Origin: Thiocapsa rosea
GTDB taxonomy: Bacteria > Pseudomonadota > Gammaproteobacteria > Chromatiales > Chromatiaceae
Direction of reading: 5' to 3'
Length of the DNA stretch: 64,000 nt
Assembly (NCBI RefSeq): GCF_003634315.1
Contig: NZ_RBXL01000001.1
Location: 1,038,501 to 1,102,500 of the forward strand
Below, piece by piece: positions 8,744 to 17,275 of the stretch. Below the pieces are notes generated by a model that saw nothing but the letters and a program-made list of their open reading frames with translations, searched no databases and was not told the origin of the DNA. Each line of letters begins with the position of its first letter. The stretch's first letter is position 1. Both the position numbers and the translations under genes were made by a program.

Positions 8744-8808
8744 CCGCGGGTGATTGCTCACCCGCGGTTCCCACAGATCCGGACGTGCCCAATTCGGGCA
8801 TCCGGCTC
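8741..8808 (-). ncRNA. group II intron domains V and VI
   Basis: Minus strand from 8808 reads GAGCCGGATGCCCG..., with the AGC catalytic triad of domain V and the pairing partner ending near 8776. Domain VI follows as a perfect 11-bp hairpin, ACCGCGGGTGA/TCACCCGCGGT, capped by a GCAA (GNRA) loop at 8743-8768. No bulged branch-point A is visible in this stem. Confidence 0.75.
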
Positions 8809-8825
8809 CTCGGCCTAAACATTCG

Positions 8826-10157
8826 CTACGTGGCATAGAGGCTATGGACCGCACGCGCGGGCGGGAGGGGATGACGCTTGAGCAGACGGTTGAACGCCGG
8901 CCAATCGAGGCGCGTCGCATGCGAGCGGCGGTTGAGCCACTGATGCCAGCGTCTCTGGACCTCGAAGCGGAATCGCGACAGCGCTCGTGAGTTGCCCGTG
9001 ATGCCGTAGTAGGCATTGTGGCCCTTGAGCTTGCGGCTCAGCGCCTGCTGTTGCTCCGGCACCGGTCGGTGACGGTTGTTCCGGCACCATTGTCCGATCT
9101 GCCGTAACGCACGGCTGAAACGGGACTTGGCCGTCTTGCGTTGCACCACCCAACGCCCCTTCCGGGAGCGCCCCCAGTCGTGGGTGAAGCCGAGCAGGTC
9201 GAAACTGCGCTCCCGTCGGGAGCCACACTGCGTGCCTGTCCGTGATGGACGACGAAAGTCCACCAGTCGGGTCTTCTCGGGGTGGAGCGTCAGCCCAAAG
9301 CGCTCGAAGCGCTTGGGCAGCACGTCCATCACCCGCCGGGCGTCGTCCTCCCGCTCGAAGGCCAGCAACCCGTCATCGGCGAAGCGGACCATGAAAGCCC
9401 GTCCACGCAGGCGGGGTTTGACCTCGTGTTCGAACCAGCGGTCGAGCACTTCGTGCAGGTAGAGATTCGACACCAGCGGGCTGATCACGCCCCCTTGCGG
9501 GCTGCCCCGCTCGGGATAGCTGATCACCCCGTCCTCCATGACCCCGGCTTGCATCCACTTGCCCAGCGCGCGGCGGATCACGCCGTCACGCACCCGTTGG
9601 TCGAGAAAGGCATTGAGATGGGTCCTGTCCATGCTGTCAAAGAAGGAGCGGATGTCGAGATCGATCACCCAGCCTCCGCCGATGTCCATCAGCCCCTTCC
9701 AGAGCGCTTCGAGCGCTTGATGCGCGCTGCGCCCCGGGCGGAAACCGTAGGAACAGTCCAAAAAGTCCTGCTCGTACACCGGCTCCAGCACCATGAGCAC
9801 CGCCCGCTGAAGCACTTTGTCCTCCAGGGTGGGAATGCCGATGGGCCGGGTTGTGTTCTTCGCCCCTGCCTTGGGAATATGCACGCGCCTGACCGGCGGC
9901 GCACGATAGCGACCGCTCTTGAACCGCTCGAGCAGGTCGCTCAGGTTCTCGTGCAGCCTCTGCTCATACGCCTCGGCCGTGACGCCGTCCACACCCACCG
10001 CACCATCCTTGCGCGTGCGCCGGTACGCCTCTTCCATCCACACCAGGTCGATGTGGTGTGCCAGCGTCAACAGCACCATCTGCGGTGCCTCGCTCGCCAA
10101 TTCCGCGATCGCCTGTCGTCGCGTTGAGATGATCTCGCGATCCAATGCCCGCGTCAT
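8826..10157 (-). CDS. ltrA: group II intron reverse transcriptase/maturase
   Basis: 443 residues: RT domain at about 60-300 with RPIGIPTLEDKVLQRAV, DCSYGFRPGRSAHQAL, GSPQGGVISPLVSNLYL and the catalytic VRFADDGLL, followed by the X/maturase domain (about 310-430) including KLKGHNAYYGI. The usual YADD box is FADD, which is tolerated in the family. The protein is intact and would bind its own intron RNA, but the intron is split by IS21 between domain I and this gene. The C-terminus is short, with no HNH endonuclease motifs, so any mobility would rely on other priming. Confidence 0.9.
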   Translation of the reverse strand: MTRALDREIISTRRQAIAELASEAPQMVLLTLAHHIDLVWMEEAYRRTRKDGAVGVDGVTAEAYEQRLHENLSDLLERFKSGRYRAPPVRRVHIPKAGAKNTTRPIGIPTLEDKVLQRAVLMVLEPVYEQDFLDCSYGFRPGRSAHQALEALWKGLMDIGGGWVIDLDIRSFFDSMDRTHLNAFLDQRVRDGVIRRALGKWMQAGVMEDGVISYPERGSPQGGVISPLVSNLYLHEVLDRWFEHEVKPRLRGRAFMVRFADDGLLAFEREDDARRVMDVLPKRFERFGLTLHPEKTRLVDFRRPSRTGTQCGSRRERSFDLLGFTHDWGRSRKGRWVVQRKTAKSRFSRALRQIGQWCRNNRHRPVPEQQQALSRKLKGHNAYYGITGNSRALSRFRFEVQRRWHQWLNRRSHATRLDWPAFNRLLKRHPLPPARAVHSLYAT

Positions 10158-10395
10158 CTGTCCCTCCAGACGTGTGTTTAGACCGGTCGGCCGCTTCCCT
10201 CGGATGGGTCCTCTCGGGTGAGTTCCCCACCGTCCTCGGTACTATCGGCCGACTCCGACGACTCAGCTGCGTATTCCGGCGAAAGTGGCCACCCGGTCCG
10301 AAGGAAAGTGGCCACTGGTTCTGATTCAATCCAGCCAGTCAGTCCGAAGGAAAGCGGCCGGTCCGAAGCGGCCCCGCGACACGGGATGGGTGTAG

Positions 10396-11151
10396 TTACG
10401 CGAGGGCGGGATCGTCTGTCAACCCGGTGGAGTGTTTGCGCATCGAGTCTCCGGTCAAATTGATCTTGTAGGCGCAGTGCACGAGGCGATCGAGGATGGC
10501 GTCGGCGAGGGTCGGATCGCCGAGGTAGTCATGCCAAAGGGCGACCGGGAGTTGGCTGGTGACCAGGGTGGCGCGCGTCTTGAAGCGGTCGTCGAGGATT
10601 TCGAGCAGATCGCGCCGCTGCTCGTCGTTCAAAGGGGCCAATCCCCAGTCATCCAGGACCAGCAGCTCAGTGCGCGCCAGTTCGGCGAGCAGCTTGGTGT
10701 AGCGGCCCTCGGCGCGGGCCATCGCCAGATCCTGCAGCAGCCGGGGCAGGCGCAGATAGCGCACGGTGAAGCCGTCGCGGCAGGCCTTGTGGGCCAGTGC
10801 GCACGCGATCCACGTTTTTCCGACGCCGGTCGGCCCGGTGAGGATGACGTTGAGGTGCTCGCCGATCCACTGACCGGTCGCCAGGCGGCTCATCAGGGCT
10901 TTGTCCAGGCCGCGGTGCGTGCGGTAGTCGAGATCTTCGATGGCGGCCGGCTCACGCAGCTTGGCCTGTTTCAGCCGGGTCTTGAGGCGTCGATTCTCGC
11001 GCGTGCTCAGCTCGCGATCGAGCAGCAGGCCGAGGCGCTCCTCGAAGCTCAGGGTTTGAATCTCCGGCATCTCGAGTTGTTCCTGCAGAGCCTTGAGCAT
11101 GCCGTCGAGGCGCAGTTGCGCGAGGGTCTCCAGGGTGGGGTGAAGCAACAT
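10396..11151 (-). CDS. istB: IstB-like transposition helper ATPase
   Basis: 251 residues, AAA+ ATPase of the DnaA/DnaC group. Walker A is GPTGVGKTW at about 110-118 and Walker B is LLVLDDWG at about 170-177. It assists IstA in strand transfer and target choice. It lies 57 bases after istA on the same strand inside the IS21 element. Length and motifs are complete. Confidence 0.92.
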   Translation of the reverse strand: MLLHPTLETLAQLRLDGMLKALQEQLEMPEIQTLSFEERLGLLLDRELSTRENRRLKTRLKQAKLREPAAIEDLDYRTHRGLDKALMSRLATGQWIGEHLNVILTGPTGVGKTWIACALAHKACRDGFTVRYLRLPRLLQDLAMARAEGRYTKLLAELARTELLVLDDWGLAPLNDEQRRDLLEILDDRFKTRATLVTSQLPVALWHDYLGDPTLADAILDRLVHCAYKINLTGDSMRKHSTGLTDDPALA

Positions 11152-11208
11152 GGCGCTGGTCTCCGTAACGGGTGAGGACCCCGTCGTTCGACGGGGTCAT
11201 GGTGACGG

Positions 11209-12750
11209 TTAGTGGTAGTAGTCGGCGCCGCGCAGATTGGCGTGATCCAGCGGCAAACTCTGCTGATCGGGGGTCGGCAAGGGCCGCTGATCAAGCCCTT
11301 TCTCCAGGATCGTGGCGAGGCTTTTGTAGCTGACGGTGCCGAGGGTGAGCGCGCGTGCACAGGCCGCCTCCAGGCGGGCCTCGCTGTAGGCCGTGCTCAG
11401 GCGCAGCACCCCGAAACAGGCATTGAAGGCCTGTTGTGGATGGCGCCGCGCGCCGAGCAGTTGCGTGGTGACGGCAGCGGTGGCCGGGCCGATGGTGTGC
11501 GCCCAGCGCTGCAGGCGTTCCGGGGTCCACTCCAGGGCGCGTTGATGGCGCTCCGGCATGTGGTCGGTCACCGTGGTATAGCCGCCCCGACGGGCGCTGC
11601 GGACATGGCTGGCGACCCGCTGGCCTTGGTGCATGACCTCCACTGTGGTGGTGGTCATGCGCACGTCGACCTGGCGCTTGACCAGGGCGTGCGGGACCGA
11701 ATAGTGGTGCCCGTCGACCTCGATGTGAATGTTCGGCGCCACCCGTGCCTTGCGCCATTCGGCGTACTCGTAGGGAGTTGCCGGCAGCGCGCGCAGGGCC
11801 GGGCGATCGATCGCCTCGAATTGGCTCAGGCGCGAGCCGTCGAGCTTTTTGAAGGGACGGGTATTGAGCGCCTGCAGGTGGGTGGCAATGACCCCGTTGA
11901 GCTCGGCAAGGGAGAAGAACTCCTGATGGCGCAGGCGCGCCAGGATCCAACGTTCGACCAACAGCACGCCGCCCTCGGCCTTGGCCTTATCCCGAGGTTT
12001 GCGCACCCGTGCCGGGATCACCGCCAGCCCGTAATGGGCGGCGAAATCCTGGTAGGTCGGATTCAGATCCGGCTCGTAACGGTGGGCCTTGCTGACGGCG
12101 CTTTTCAGATTGTCGGGAACGATGATGTCCGGGCAACCGCCGAGAAAGTTCAGCGCGCGCACCTGCGCGCCGATCCAGTCGGGGAGCGTCTGCGTCCAGG
12201 TCGCCTCGGCATAGGTGTAGTTGGAGGCCCCGAGCACCGCCACGAAGATCTGCGCGGTGCGGATCTCCCCGCTGTCGGGGTCGATCACCGCCGCCGTCTG
12301 CCCGGCGTAGTCGACGAAGAGCTTCTCCCCGGCCCGATGGGTTTGGCGCATGACCACATCCACCCGACCCTTCCAGACGCTGTAGCGGGCGCAGAATTGG
12401 CTGTAGGAATAGCCCTCGGGATGGCGCTCGCGGTACTCCTGCCAGAGCAGGAACAGCGTGACGCCTTTGCGCCGCAGCTCCCGGTGAACGACATCGAAGT
12501 CGGGCTCGACCAGCCCGCGCTCGGCGGGGCGCCCGCCCGGCTTGAACAGCCGCCGCTCCAACTCGCCCGCACTCAGACCCTCGGGCAACGGCCAGGACAG
12601 CCCTGCCGCCTCGGCCCGATCCAAGTACTCCGACACCGTTGTTCGCCCGATACCGAGCGCACGGGCGATCTCCCGCACCGACCGCCCGGAACCCCATTTC
12701 AACCGCAACACCTCTTCGACTTTTCGCATGGATAACCTCTGTCTTGGCAT
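11209..12750 (-). CDS. istA: IS21-family transposase IstA
   Basis: 513 residues with an N-terminal helix-turn-helix (SVREIARALGIGRTTVSEYL, about 22-42), an rve/DDE integrase core (first Asp in FVDYAGQT about 148, second in IIVPDNLKSAV about 210, Glu in DKAKAEGGVLLVE about 263), and a C-terminal region with FEAIDRPALRALP. It catalyses cut-out and integration of the element together with IstB. Intact frame, start ATG at 12750. Confidence 0.93.
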   Translation of the reverse strand: MPRQRLSMRKVEEVLRLKWGSGRSVREIARALGIGRTTVSEYLDRAEAAGLSWPLPEGLSAGELERRLFKPGGRPAERGLVEPDFDVVHRELRRKGVTLFLLWQEYRERHPEGYSYSQFCARYSVWKGRVDVVMRQTHRAGEKLFVDYAGQTAAVIDPDSGEIRTAQIFVAVLGASNYTYAEATWTQTLPDWIGAQVRALNFLGGCPDIIVPDNLKSAVSKAHRYEPDLNPTYQDFAAHYGLAVIPARVRKPRDKAKAEGGVLLVERWILARLRHQEFFSLAELNGVIATHLQALNTRPFKKLDGSRLSQFEAIDRPALRALPATPYEYAEWRKARVAPNIHIEVDGHHYSVPHALVKRQVDVRMTTTTVEVMHQGQRVASHVRSARRGGYTTVTDHMPERHQRALEWTPERLQRWAHTIGPATAAVTTQLLGARRHPQQAFNACFGVLRLSTAYSEARLEAACARALTLGTVSYKSLATILEKGLDQRPLPTPDQQSLPLDHANLRGADYYH

Positions 12751-13567
12751 CTGAGCACCTCCTGAAAAGAGGAGGCACCCTACGCAGGGTTATCCCGTGT
12801 GGCGAGACCCCGGCCGGGGTGGCCGGATCAACCGGAATCGGTGGCCGGATTCAGCCGGAATCGGTGGCCGGTTTGAACCAGAATGGGTGGCCGCTTTCAA
12901 TCAGAATGGGTGGCCGGATTGGGCCGGAATACGCAACTCAGCCGCCATCGCACCGCACTTCGTTGCCTTCGCTTGGCGCTACCTTGTCTGTGGTCCTGTT
13001 CGCAACCGTCGGTCGGACCCTTCCGACGGCGATCCGGGCGGCTTCTTGCGCGGCGCCCGCACCGCGTCTGCGACAAGGAACGGCTGAGCCCTCCCAGGTT
13101 CCCGGGTGACCCTTGCGTGCATGCCCTGCTCACCGACCCCGGCGGATCACCTGCATCAAGCGATACGATGCAGCTGATGTTGCCTTCCGCCATCCGTACA
13201 GCGTCGGCTCCGCATCTGAATCTTTCGAGGCTCAATCACACGGCCTACACGCCCTCTGTGTACGCTTCGCAGCCGGGATCGCTCCCGGTCCACGCAACAC
13301 TCGATTCCGGTGGGTCGCTAGCCCTTACCGGTCCGGGACTTTCACCCAGCGGGTCACTACGAAAGGTTTCCGAGGCTCACGATCCTTCATGAGATTCTTC
13401 CCCCTTTCCCAGGCTTTGCCTGGCGCAAACGGATTGATGTGTTACGGAAGCGTGATCCTCACTACGGAACTGCCGCCCCCTCAAACGCTTGTACCCCGTC
13501 GCAATAGCCGCTGAACTCAAGGCCAAAAGACCAGGCTCGATGCGTTCACCGCGCCCGGTTCCTGCAC

Positions 13568-13810
13568 GTGTCCGAGCTGCTGCAAACCTTCGGGCCGCAA
13601 CAGGTCGGGATGCCGCACATCCGCCACCTGGAAGGCAAGCTATGGGAAATGCGCATGAAAGGCCGCGACGGCATCGCCCGCGCGGTCTACGTGGCCCGCA
13701 CCGGCCAACGACTGACCGTGCTGCACGGCTTCATCAAGAAGACCCAAAAGACACCGCGAAATGCCTTGGAGATCGCCCGCACCCGCTTGGAGAAACTGAC
13801 CGATGACTGA
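13568..13810 (+). pseudogene. RelE/HigB-type toxin, N-terminus lost
   Basis: The 80 codons from the GTG at 13568 encode the core of a PF05973 toxin (FGPQQVGMPHIRHLEGKLWE, then GIARAVYVARTGQ and HGFIKKTQKTP). Family members have about 30 more N-terminal residues; upstream, AELKAK appears in another frame at about 13507-13525, implying a frameshift, and the group II intron begins immediately beyond. A shortened toxin from GTG cannot be excluded. It overlaps the antitoxin start by 8 bases. Confidence 0.65.
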
Positions 13811-14084
13811 GCTTGCAGACCTGAAGGCCTGCCTGCTGGAAGAGCCCGAGACCCGCGCCACCTACGAGTCCATGGAGGCGGAATACGCCATTGCCCGCGA
13901 GCTGATCGCCGCACGCACCCGCGCCGGCATGAGTCAGGCTCAGGTCGCCGAGCGAATGGGTACCTCGCAATCGACCGTCGCCCGCCTGGAGAGTGGCCGG
14001 ACCCTGCCCAGCCTGCGCACGCTCGACCGGTATGCCCGCGCGACGGGATCGAAGACCGTGCTGAGACTCGAGGCCGGACGTTGA
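13803..14084 (+). CDS. XRE-family antitoxin (HigA-like)
   Basis: 93 residues with a clear helix-turn-helix at about 35-90: ARTRAGMSQAQVAERMGTSQ then STVARLESGRTLPSLRTLDR. Partner of the truncated toxin upstream, with an 8-base overlap that indicates coupled translation. The frame is complete. Expected to repress its own operon. Confidence 0.88.
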   Translation: MTELADLKACLLEEPETRATYESMEAEYAIARELIAARTRAGMSQAQVAERMGTSQSTVARLESGRTLPSLRTLDRYARATGSKTVLRLEAGR

Positions 14085-14214
14085 GGCCGCCGCCCGCTCG
14101 ATGAGCGCGCCGCGGCACCTGCTGGCCTTGGTCGGCGAGCACGCCGCAAGCAACGTCGTCCGACTCAGCCGATGCGCAGAAAAGGAGCCCGGTTCAATTG
14201 CTGCTAAGCTTCTC

Positions 14215-14470
14215 CCATACCCGGACACCCCCGAGACCACCTTGATGGCGTGCTTGATGCATTTCGCGCAGCACTGCCACAACCGGGATGCCTGTTTCTT
14301 CAGCGAGCAGGATTATCACGCCTATCCGGGATGGCTGGGGGAGGCACCGCAGTGCGGCAGTTGATACCGGTCATCGTTGGTCCTGGAGGACACCTACCTT
14401 CTGCTTCGCCAGCGCTCCATTGAGCTCAATCCGATCCGAGCAGGAATGGCGAACGAACCCGCCGCCGATC
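14215..14470 (+). pseudogene. RAYT transposase remnant
   Basis: Plus-strand translation shows HNRDACFFSEQDYHAYPGWL (14280-14340) and, after a frame change and a deletion of the catalytic part, LLLRQRSIELNPIRAGMANEPA (14396-14465). These equal the N-terminal RGxNRxxCFF and the downstream RYIELNPVRAGMV blocks of RAYT transposases; the HUH and Tyr regions between are missing. Confidence 0.7.
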
Positions 14471-14520
14471 GCTGATCGATCGGCAACCAAGCCCAACCGA
14501 TCGCGAACGCACGGTTTTAC

Positions 14521-15010
14521 GCAGAGATCGAAGCAATGAACGGACAACGTCGAAAGGTGCGCAGGCGGAGATGCCGACGCAGAACGGGAGCGCCCGAGGC
14601 CGTGAGAGAGTTTGAGCAACACGGGATATCGGCGATGGTATCGCCGGGCAGTGAGGCCCAATTCGGCGTCCAGGTCCGCGTTGGTGTTGTCTGTCCATCA
14701 CGCATGCCGGTTCTCCTGGGCATTTTCAAGAACCAAATAGATAGGTTTGGTGTCGGTGCTTGACGCTTTCCGGGTAGCGCAGTTCGATTTGCCCAGCCTC
14801 CCGCATCGGTTTCAAGTGGCTGCGTGTCAGTTCCCGTGGGTCACTGCGCCCGAGCACATTGCAGAGCTCGGCGGCCGTAAAGGGGCGCAGGGCGCACAAT
14901 TCGAGAATGAGCCCCCGCAGGACGGCTTCTGCAGAGATCGAGGCAATGACCGGGCAACGTCGAAAGCTGGGGCAGCAGGGTCCCCCACGCAAAACGGAAG
15001 CGCCGAGGAC
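14521..15010. repeat. pair of diverged direct repeats of about 75 bp
   Basis: Copies at about 14521-14602 and 14934-15010 both begin GCAGAGATCGA(A/G)GCAATGA and continue with CAACGTCGAAAG and GGAGCGCC-type sequence. The copies flank the remnant of an ATP-binding-protein gene and look like an old partial duplication. Confidence 0.6.
14726..14932 (-). pseudogene. C-terminal remnant of an AlbA_2/RecG-like ATP-binding protein
   Basis: Reverse translation gives RPFTAAELCNVLGRSDPREL then TRSHLKPMREAGQIELRYPE, the C-terminal winged-helix tail of AlbA_2-domain (Schlafen-like/RecG-like) ATP-binding proteins. The catalytic N-terminal two thirds are absent upstream. It lies in the scrap-rich stretch between two toxin-antitoxin loci. 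Confidence 0.6.
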
Positions 15011-15031
15011 GTGGATCGCAGCTCTCGTGCA

Positions 15032-15337
15032 TCAAATGACTTCGCGCAGAATCTCGGGGTGGCGGGCAACGATCTTCAATAAGGTCTCGGCCGCTCCGGA
15101 CGGCCTGCGGCGCCCTTGCTCCCACTGCTGCAAGGTACGCGGCGAGATACGGAGGGCAGCTGCGAACTGTGCCTGCGACAGACCGCAGCGCAAGCGCGTC
15201 GCCGCTACCTCGTTAGGTTCGACCTCATAGACCGCGCCATGACGCCCCGCCTTCACATCGCGAATGGCTTGCAGCAGTTCCTCGCCAATATTGCGCTTGG
15301 CATCGCGTTCAAGGAGCTCTTTTTCAGTGAGTGGCAT
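15032..15337 (-). CDS. HigA/NadS-type antitoxin
   Basis: 101 residues starting MPLTEKELLERDAKRNIGEE; the ATG at 15337 is preceded by a GGAG ribosome site. C-terminal helix-turn-helix at about 43-95 (VAATRLRCGLSQAQFAAALR then SPRTLQQWEQGRRRPSGAA). Follows its toxin with a 14-base overlap, toxin first. The frame is intact. Its first 37 residues are duplicated as a fragment at 6256-6352. Confidence 0.9.
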   Translation of the reverse strand: MPLTEKELLERDAKRNIGEELLQAIRDVKAGRHGAVYEVEPNEVAATRLRCGLSQAQFAAALRISPRTLQQWEQGRRRPSGAAETLLKIVARHPEILREVI

Positions 15338-15644
15338 ATCCCATCTCCTCTGCAATTTGCCGTAAGACGTGAGAAGGAATCGTGCCCTCGGAACTCTTGG
15401 CATACATGACGAGCAGCACGACAGCACCGCTCGAAAGCCGCGTGGTATAGATGACTCTGACCCCGCCGCGCTTCCCGGTCCCCGGCCTTCCCCAACGGAT
15501 TTTTCGACAGCCACCGGAGCCAGGCACAACATCGCCCGCCTCTGGGCCGGCAGCAACATAGCTCGCGAAATCGGCTCGCTCTTCTTCTGACCAATAGTCC
15601 GGTCAGAGCCTTGTGAACAGCGGAGACTCGATGATCGTCAGCAT
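15324..15644 (-). pseudogene. RelE/HigB2-type toxin with Trp14 to stop change
   Basis: From the ATG at 15644 the frame reads MLTIIESPLFTRL, then TGA (15603-15605), then PDYWSEEERADFASYVAA, PEAGDVVPGSGGCRKIRW and GGVRVIYTTRLSSGAVVLLV, a complete PF06296-type toxin. Relatives have Trp (TGG) at the stop position (FTRLWPDYW), so a single G to A change explains the loss. Downstream frame remains open, implying recent damage. A GTG at 15527 opens a shorter frame of 67 codons. Confidence 0.88.
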
Positions 15645-15769
15645 CTCCCGAGCATACGCCATTGGCGCATAAGCGACAAGCCAAGACGCTGGGACAAGGT
15701 CGGAGGGGATACGTGTCGCAGTTCGCTCGTGGGCCGTGGTGCGGGACCCCGGCCCGAACGCTCTTGCGG

Positions 15770-15879
15770 GCGAGCGTCGCAAGAGATTCGATCTGTGCAA
15801 GGAATCGAAAACACCCTTCGTGGTCACCATCCGCAGGATCGAAGAGCGCGACCAGCGGTCCGGTATCCACCAGGATCAC
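15770..15879 (-). pseudogene. PIN-domain (VapC-like) toxin N-terminal fragment
   Basis: The frame from 15879 starts MILVDTGPLVALFDPADGDH and continues EGCFRFLAQIESLAT before losing similarity. The first catalytic Asp and the D-x-D-x-H segment of PIN ribonucleases are present; the other acidic residues are missing because the rest of the gene is replaced by the neighbouring toxin locus. The ATG overlaps the stop of the upstream RHH gene (ATGA). Confidence 0.7.
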
Positions 15880-16118
15880 CGCGGGTGCTTCCTGCGGATC
15901 AGGTGCGCCAAGGCGGCCTCGGCCTCACGCGCCGGTGCGCGCGCATCGCCGCCCAGGCCGAGATCCAGCTCACGGTAAATGTCATAGGGCTTGCGGTCGA
16001 CTTGTTTTTCGGCCTGTGCCGCGTGGGCTTGCAGGCCGCGCTTCAGCACCTCGGAGATCGACAGCCCGTCGGAAGCCGCCAACACGAAGCGGCGTTCCAA
16101 GCTGATGGACCAGATCAC
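15876..16118 (-). CDS. ribbon-helix-helix/VapB-like antitoxin, 80 aa
   Basis: Short protein with an N-terminal MIWSISLERRFVLAASDGLS and SISEVLKRGLQAHA, matching the strand-helix-helix layout of CopG/RHH antitoxins, followed by a charged tail (DRKPYDIYRELDLGLGGDAR) of the type that wraps a PIN toxin. Directly precedes the VapC fragment with a 4-base overlap. Its start may be altered, since family members usually show a clearer first strand. Confidence 0.65.
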   Translation of the reverse strand: MIWSISLERRFVLAASDGLSISEVLKRGLQAHAAQAEKQVDRKPYDIYRELDLGLGGDARAPAREAEAALAHLIRRKHPR

Positions 16119-16326
16119 AGATCAACTGAACCGACCCCTTTCTCTACATCTGTCCTGGCACCTTGGGGGGTCTCGCGGGCGTCTGGGACGGGGGGACGTT
16201 TAGCGGAAATTAAACCTGCCCCCTCTCCTGCTGCTTCCCTGGACCACATTGAACCTGACCCCTTTCCTGCAGATTTATTTGTTGCGTGACTCCCCGCGTA
16301 GGCATGTCGCGATTATCCAGGGGCAA

Positions 16327-16402
16327 CGGGGTCAAGGGACATCCGGGTCTTACAGCATTGGGGTATTGTAATCACGTTGCGTGATTACAAGACTTGACCC
16401 CG
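16327..16402. repeat. 76-bp nested palindromic element, copy 1
   Basis: Outer arms CGGGGTCAAG (16327-16336) and CTTGACCCCG (16393-16402) enclose an inner perfect palindrome with arms TTGTAATCACG/CGTGATTACAA and a TTG loop (16366-16390). A second copy at 17085-17165 has the same orientation and together they flank the truncated copy of the 536-aa gene. Upstream (16119-16300) several GAACCTGACCCCTTT-like motifs recur with no gene. Confidence 0.8.
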
Positions 16403-16411
16403 CTATCCCCT

Positions 16412-16997
16412 TGACTTCGGCATCGGCCGCAAACTGTGCAACCTGCCCGCCTTGCGGGCGATCGGCTTTGCCGCCAATCGCCGCCTGCTCGAGGTCGAAA
16501 CCATCAGTCAGGACTGTGCCCTGGCCGCCGGGGTGTTCGAGGCCGTCACCCAGCCGCAGACCATCGACGGGCAACGTGTCCCCCGCCTGACCTTCGGTGA
16601 TCCACGCGTCATGTCACTCCTTGCCACCCTGTGCCTGTTCTTCATTCCGCAGCGCTTCCGCAACGTCTGGCTGCGCGAGAACATGGCCCAACTGCTCGGC
16701 GTGCCGCTCGAGGACTACGGTCCAGGCAAGGCGACCTATGATCTGCGCCGACTGCGCCTGCACGGCCTCATCGAACGTCTGCCCAACAGCCACCAGTATC
16801 AGGTCACCCCCACCGGCCTGCGCGTGGCCATGCTCTTCGTGAAACTCAACAACCGCCTGCTGCGACCCGGACTCTCACAACTCTTCGACGGCTGCCCGCA
16901 AGCGCCCGACCGCCCGGTGACAAAGGCCATCAAAGCGCTCGATCGTGCGTTGGAGCAACTTATCGCTCAGGCCAAAATGACGCCCGCGCAAATTTGA
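16412..16997 (+). pseudogene. 3' fragment of the unclassified 536-aa gene
   Basis: Encodes DFGIGRKLCNLPALRAIGFA through to the end (KMTPAQI), corresponding to about residues 348-536 of the protein at 3815-5425 and including the winged-helix-like block ATYDLRRLRLHGLIERLPNS. The 5' two thirds are missing; the fragment starts 9 bases after the first palindromic element. About 38 bases after the stop remain similar to the other copy (AATTTGACTCATGCG versus AACTTGACTCACGCG). Confidence 0.85.
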
Positions 16998-17031
16998 CTC
17001 ATGCGTGAAGATCTTTTTTCGTTAAAGCCAT

Positions 17032-17084
17032 TAAACCGCACCAGCTCCGACAGTCGTCGGACTGGCGCGGCCAAGCCATTCCAA
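17032..17084 (+). repeat. composite palindromic repeat, truncated module A
   Basis: Starts TAAACCGCACCAGCTCCGAC and holds the inner hairpin and GGCCAAGCCATTCCAAC, the central half of module A. It breaks off where the second 76-bp element begins, as if that element had inserted into the repeat. Confidence 0.7.
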
Positions 17085-17165
17085 CGGGGTCAAGGGGCAT
17101 CCGGGGCAAGTCTTACGGCATCGGGGTCTTGTAATCACGTTGCGTGATTACAAAACTTGACCCCG
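17085..17165. repeat. 76-bp nested palindromic element, copy 2
   Basis: Same outer arms CGGGGTCAAG/CTTGACCCCG and identical inner palindrome (17129-17153) as copy 1, with a few substitutions and a 4-base insertion. MITE-like: short, no coding capacity, palindromic, duplicated. Confidence 0.8.
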
Positions 17166-17275
17166 CTCTCTTTCTCTCTTTGGCTAAACACCAATTCTGC
17201 ATGAGCGACCGAAGGCGGTTTTGGCACAAATTGAACTACCTAGCCCGACGGCTCCCGCCGTAAGCGGAGCATATC

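Larger units (their letters stand above)
10268..12935 (-). mobile_element. IS21-family insertion sequence, 2668 bp
   Basis: Bounded by 13-bp inverted ends TGCGTATTCCGGC (10268-10280) and GCCGGAATACGCA (12923-12935), each followed inward by several degenerate GTGGCC-containing repeats that are the multiple transposase sites typical of IS21. Flanked by a 7-bp target duplication ACTCAGC (10261-10267 and 12936-12942). Contains istA and istB, both intact, so it may still be active. Confidence 0.9.
8741..13503 (-). mobile_element. group II intron (about 2.1 kb) interrupted by an IS21-family element
   Basis: Minus-strand ribozyme. The 5' part (about 13503-12943) shows domain I features such as GGGTGAAAGTCCCGG; the 3' part carries the maturase gene and domains V and VI (8741-8808). 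The IS (10268-12935) splits the RNA upstream of the maturase; removing it and one copy of ACTCAGC rejoins a continuous intron sequence. The 3' end is placed at 8741 because the RNA then ends in AC as usual; the 5' end near 13503 (reading GCGACGGGG) is approximate. The intron sits between the diguanylate cyclase and a toxin gene and is antisense to both. Confidence 0.8.

Noticed and set aside
11212-12735. 507-codon open frame on the plus strand across istA
   Set aside because: It is antisense to a clear IstA gene; long antisense frames are common in GC-rich DNA and its translation has no recognisable domain.
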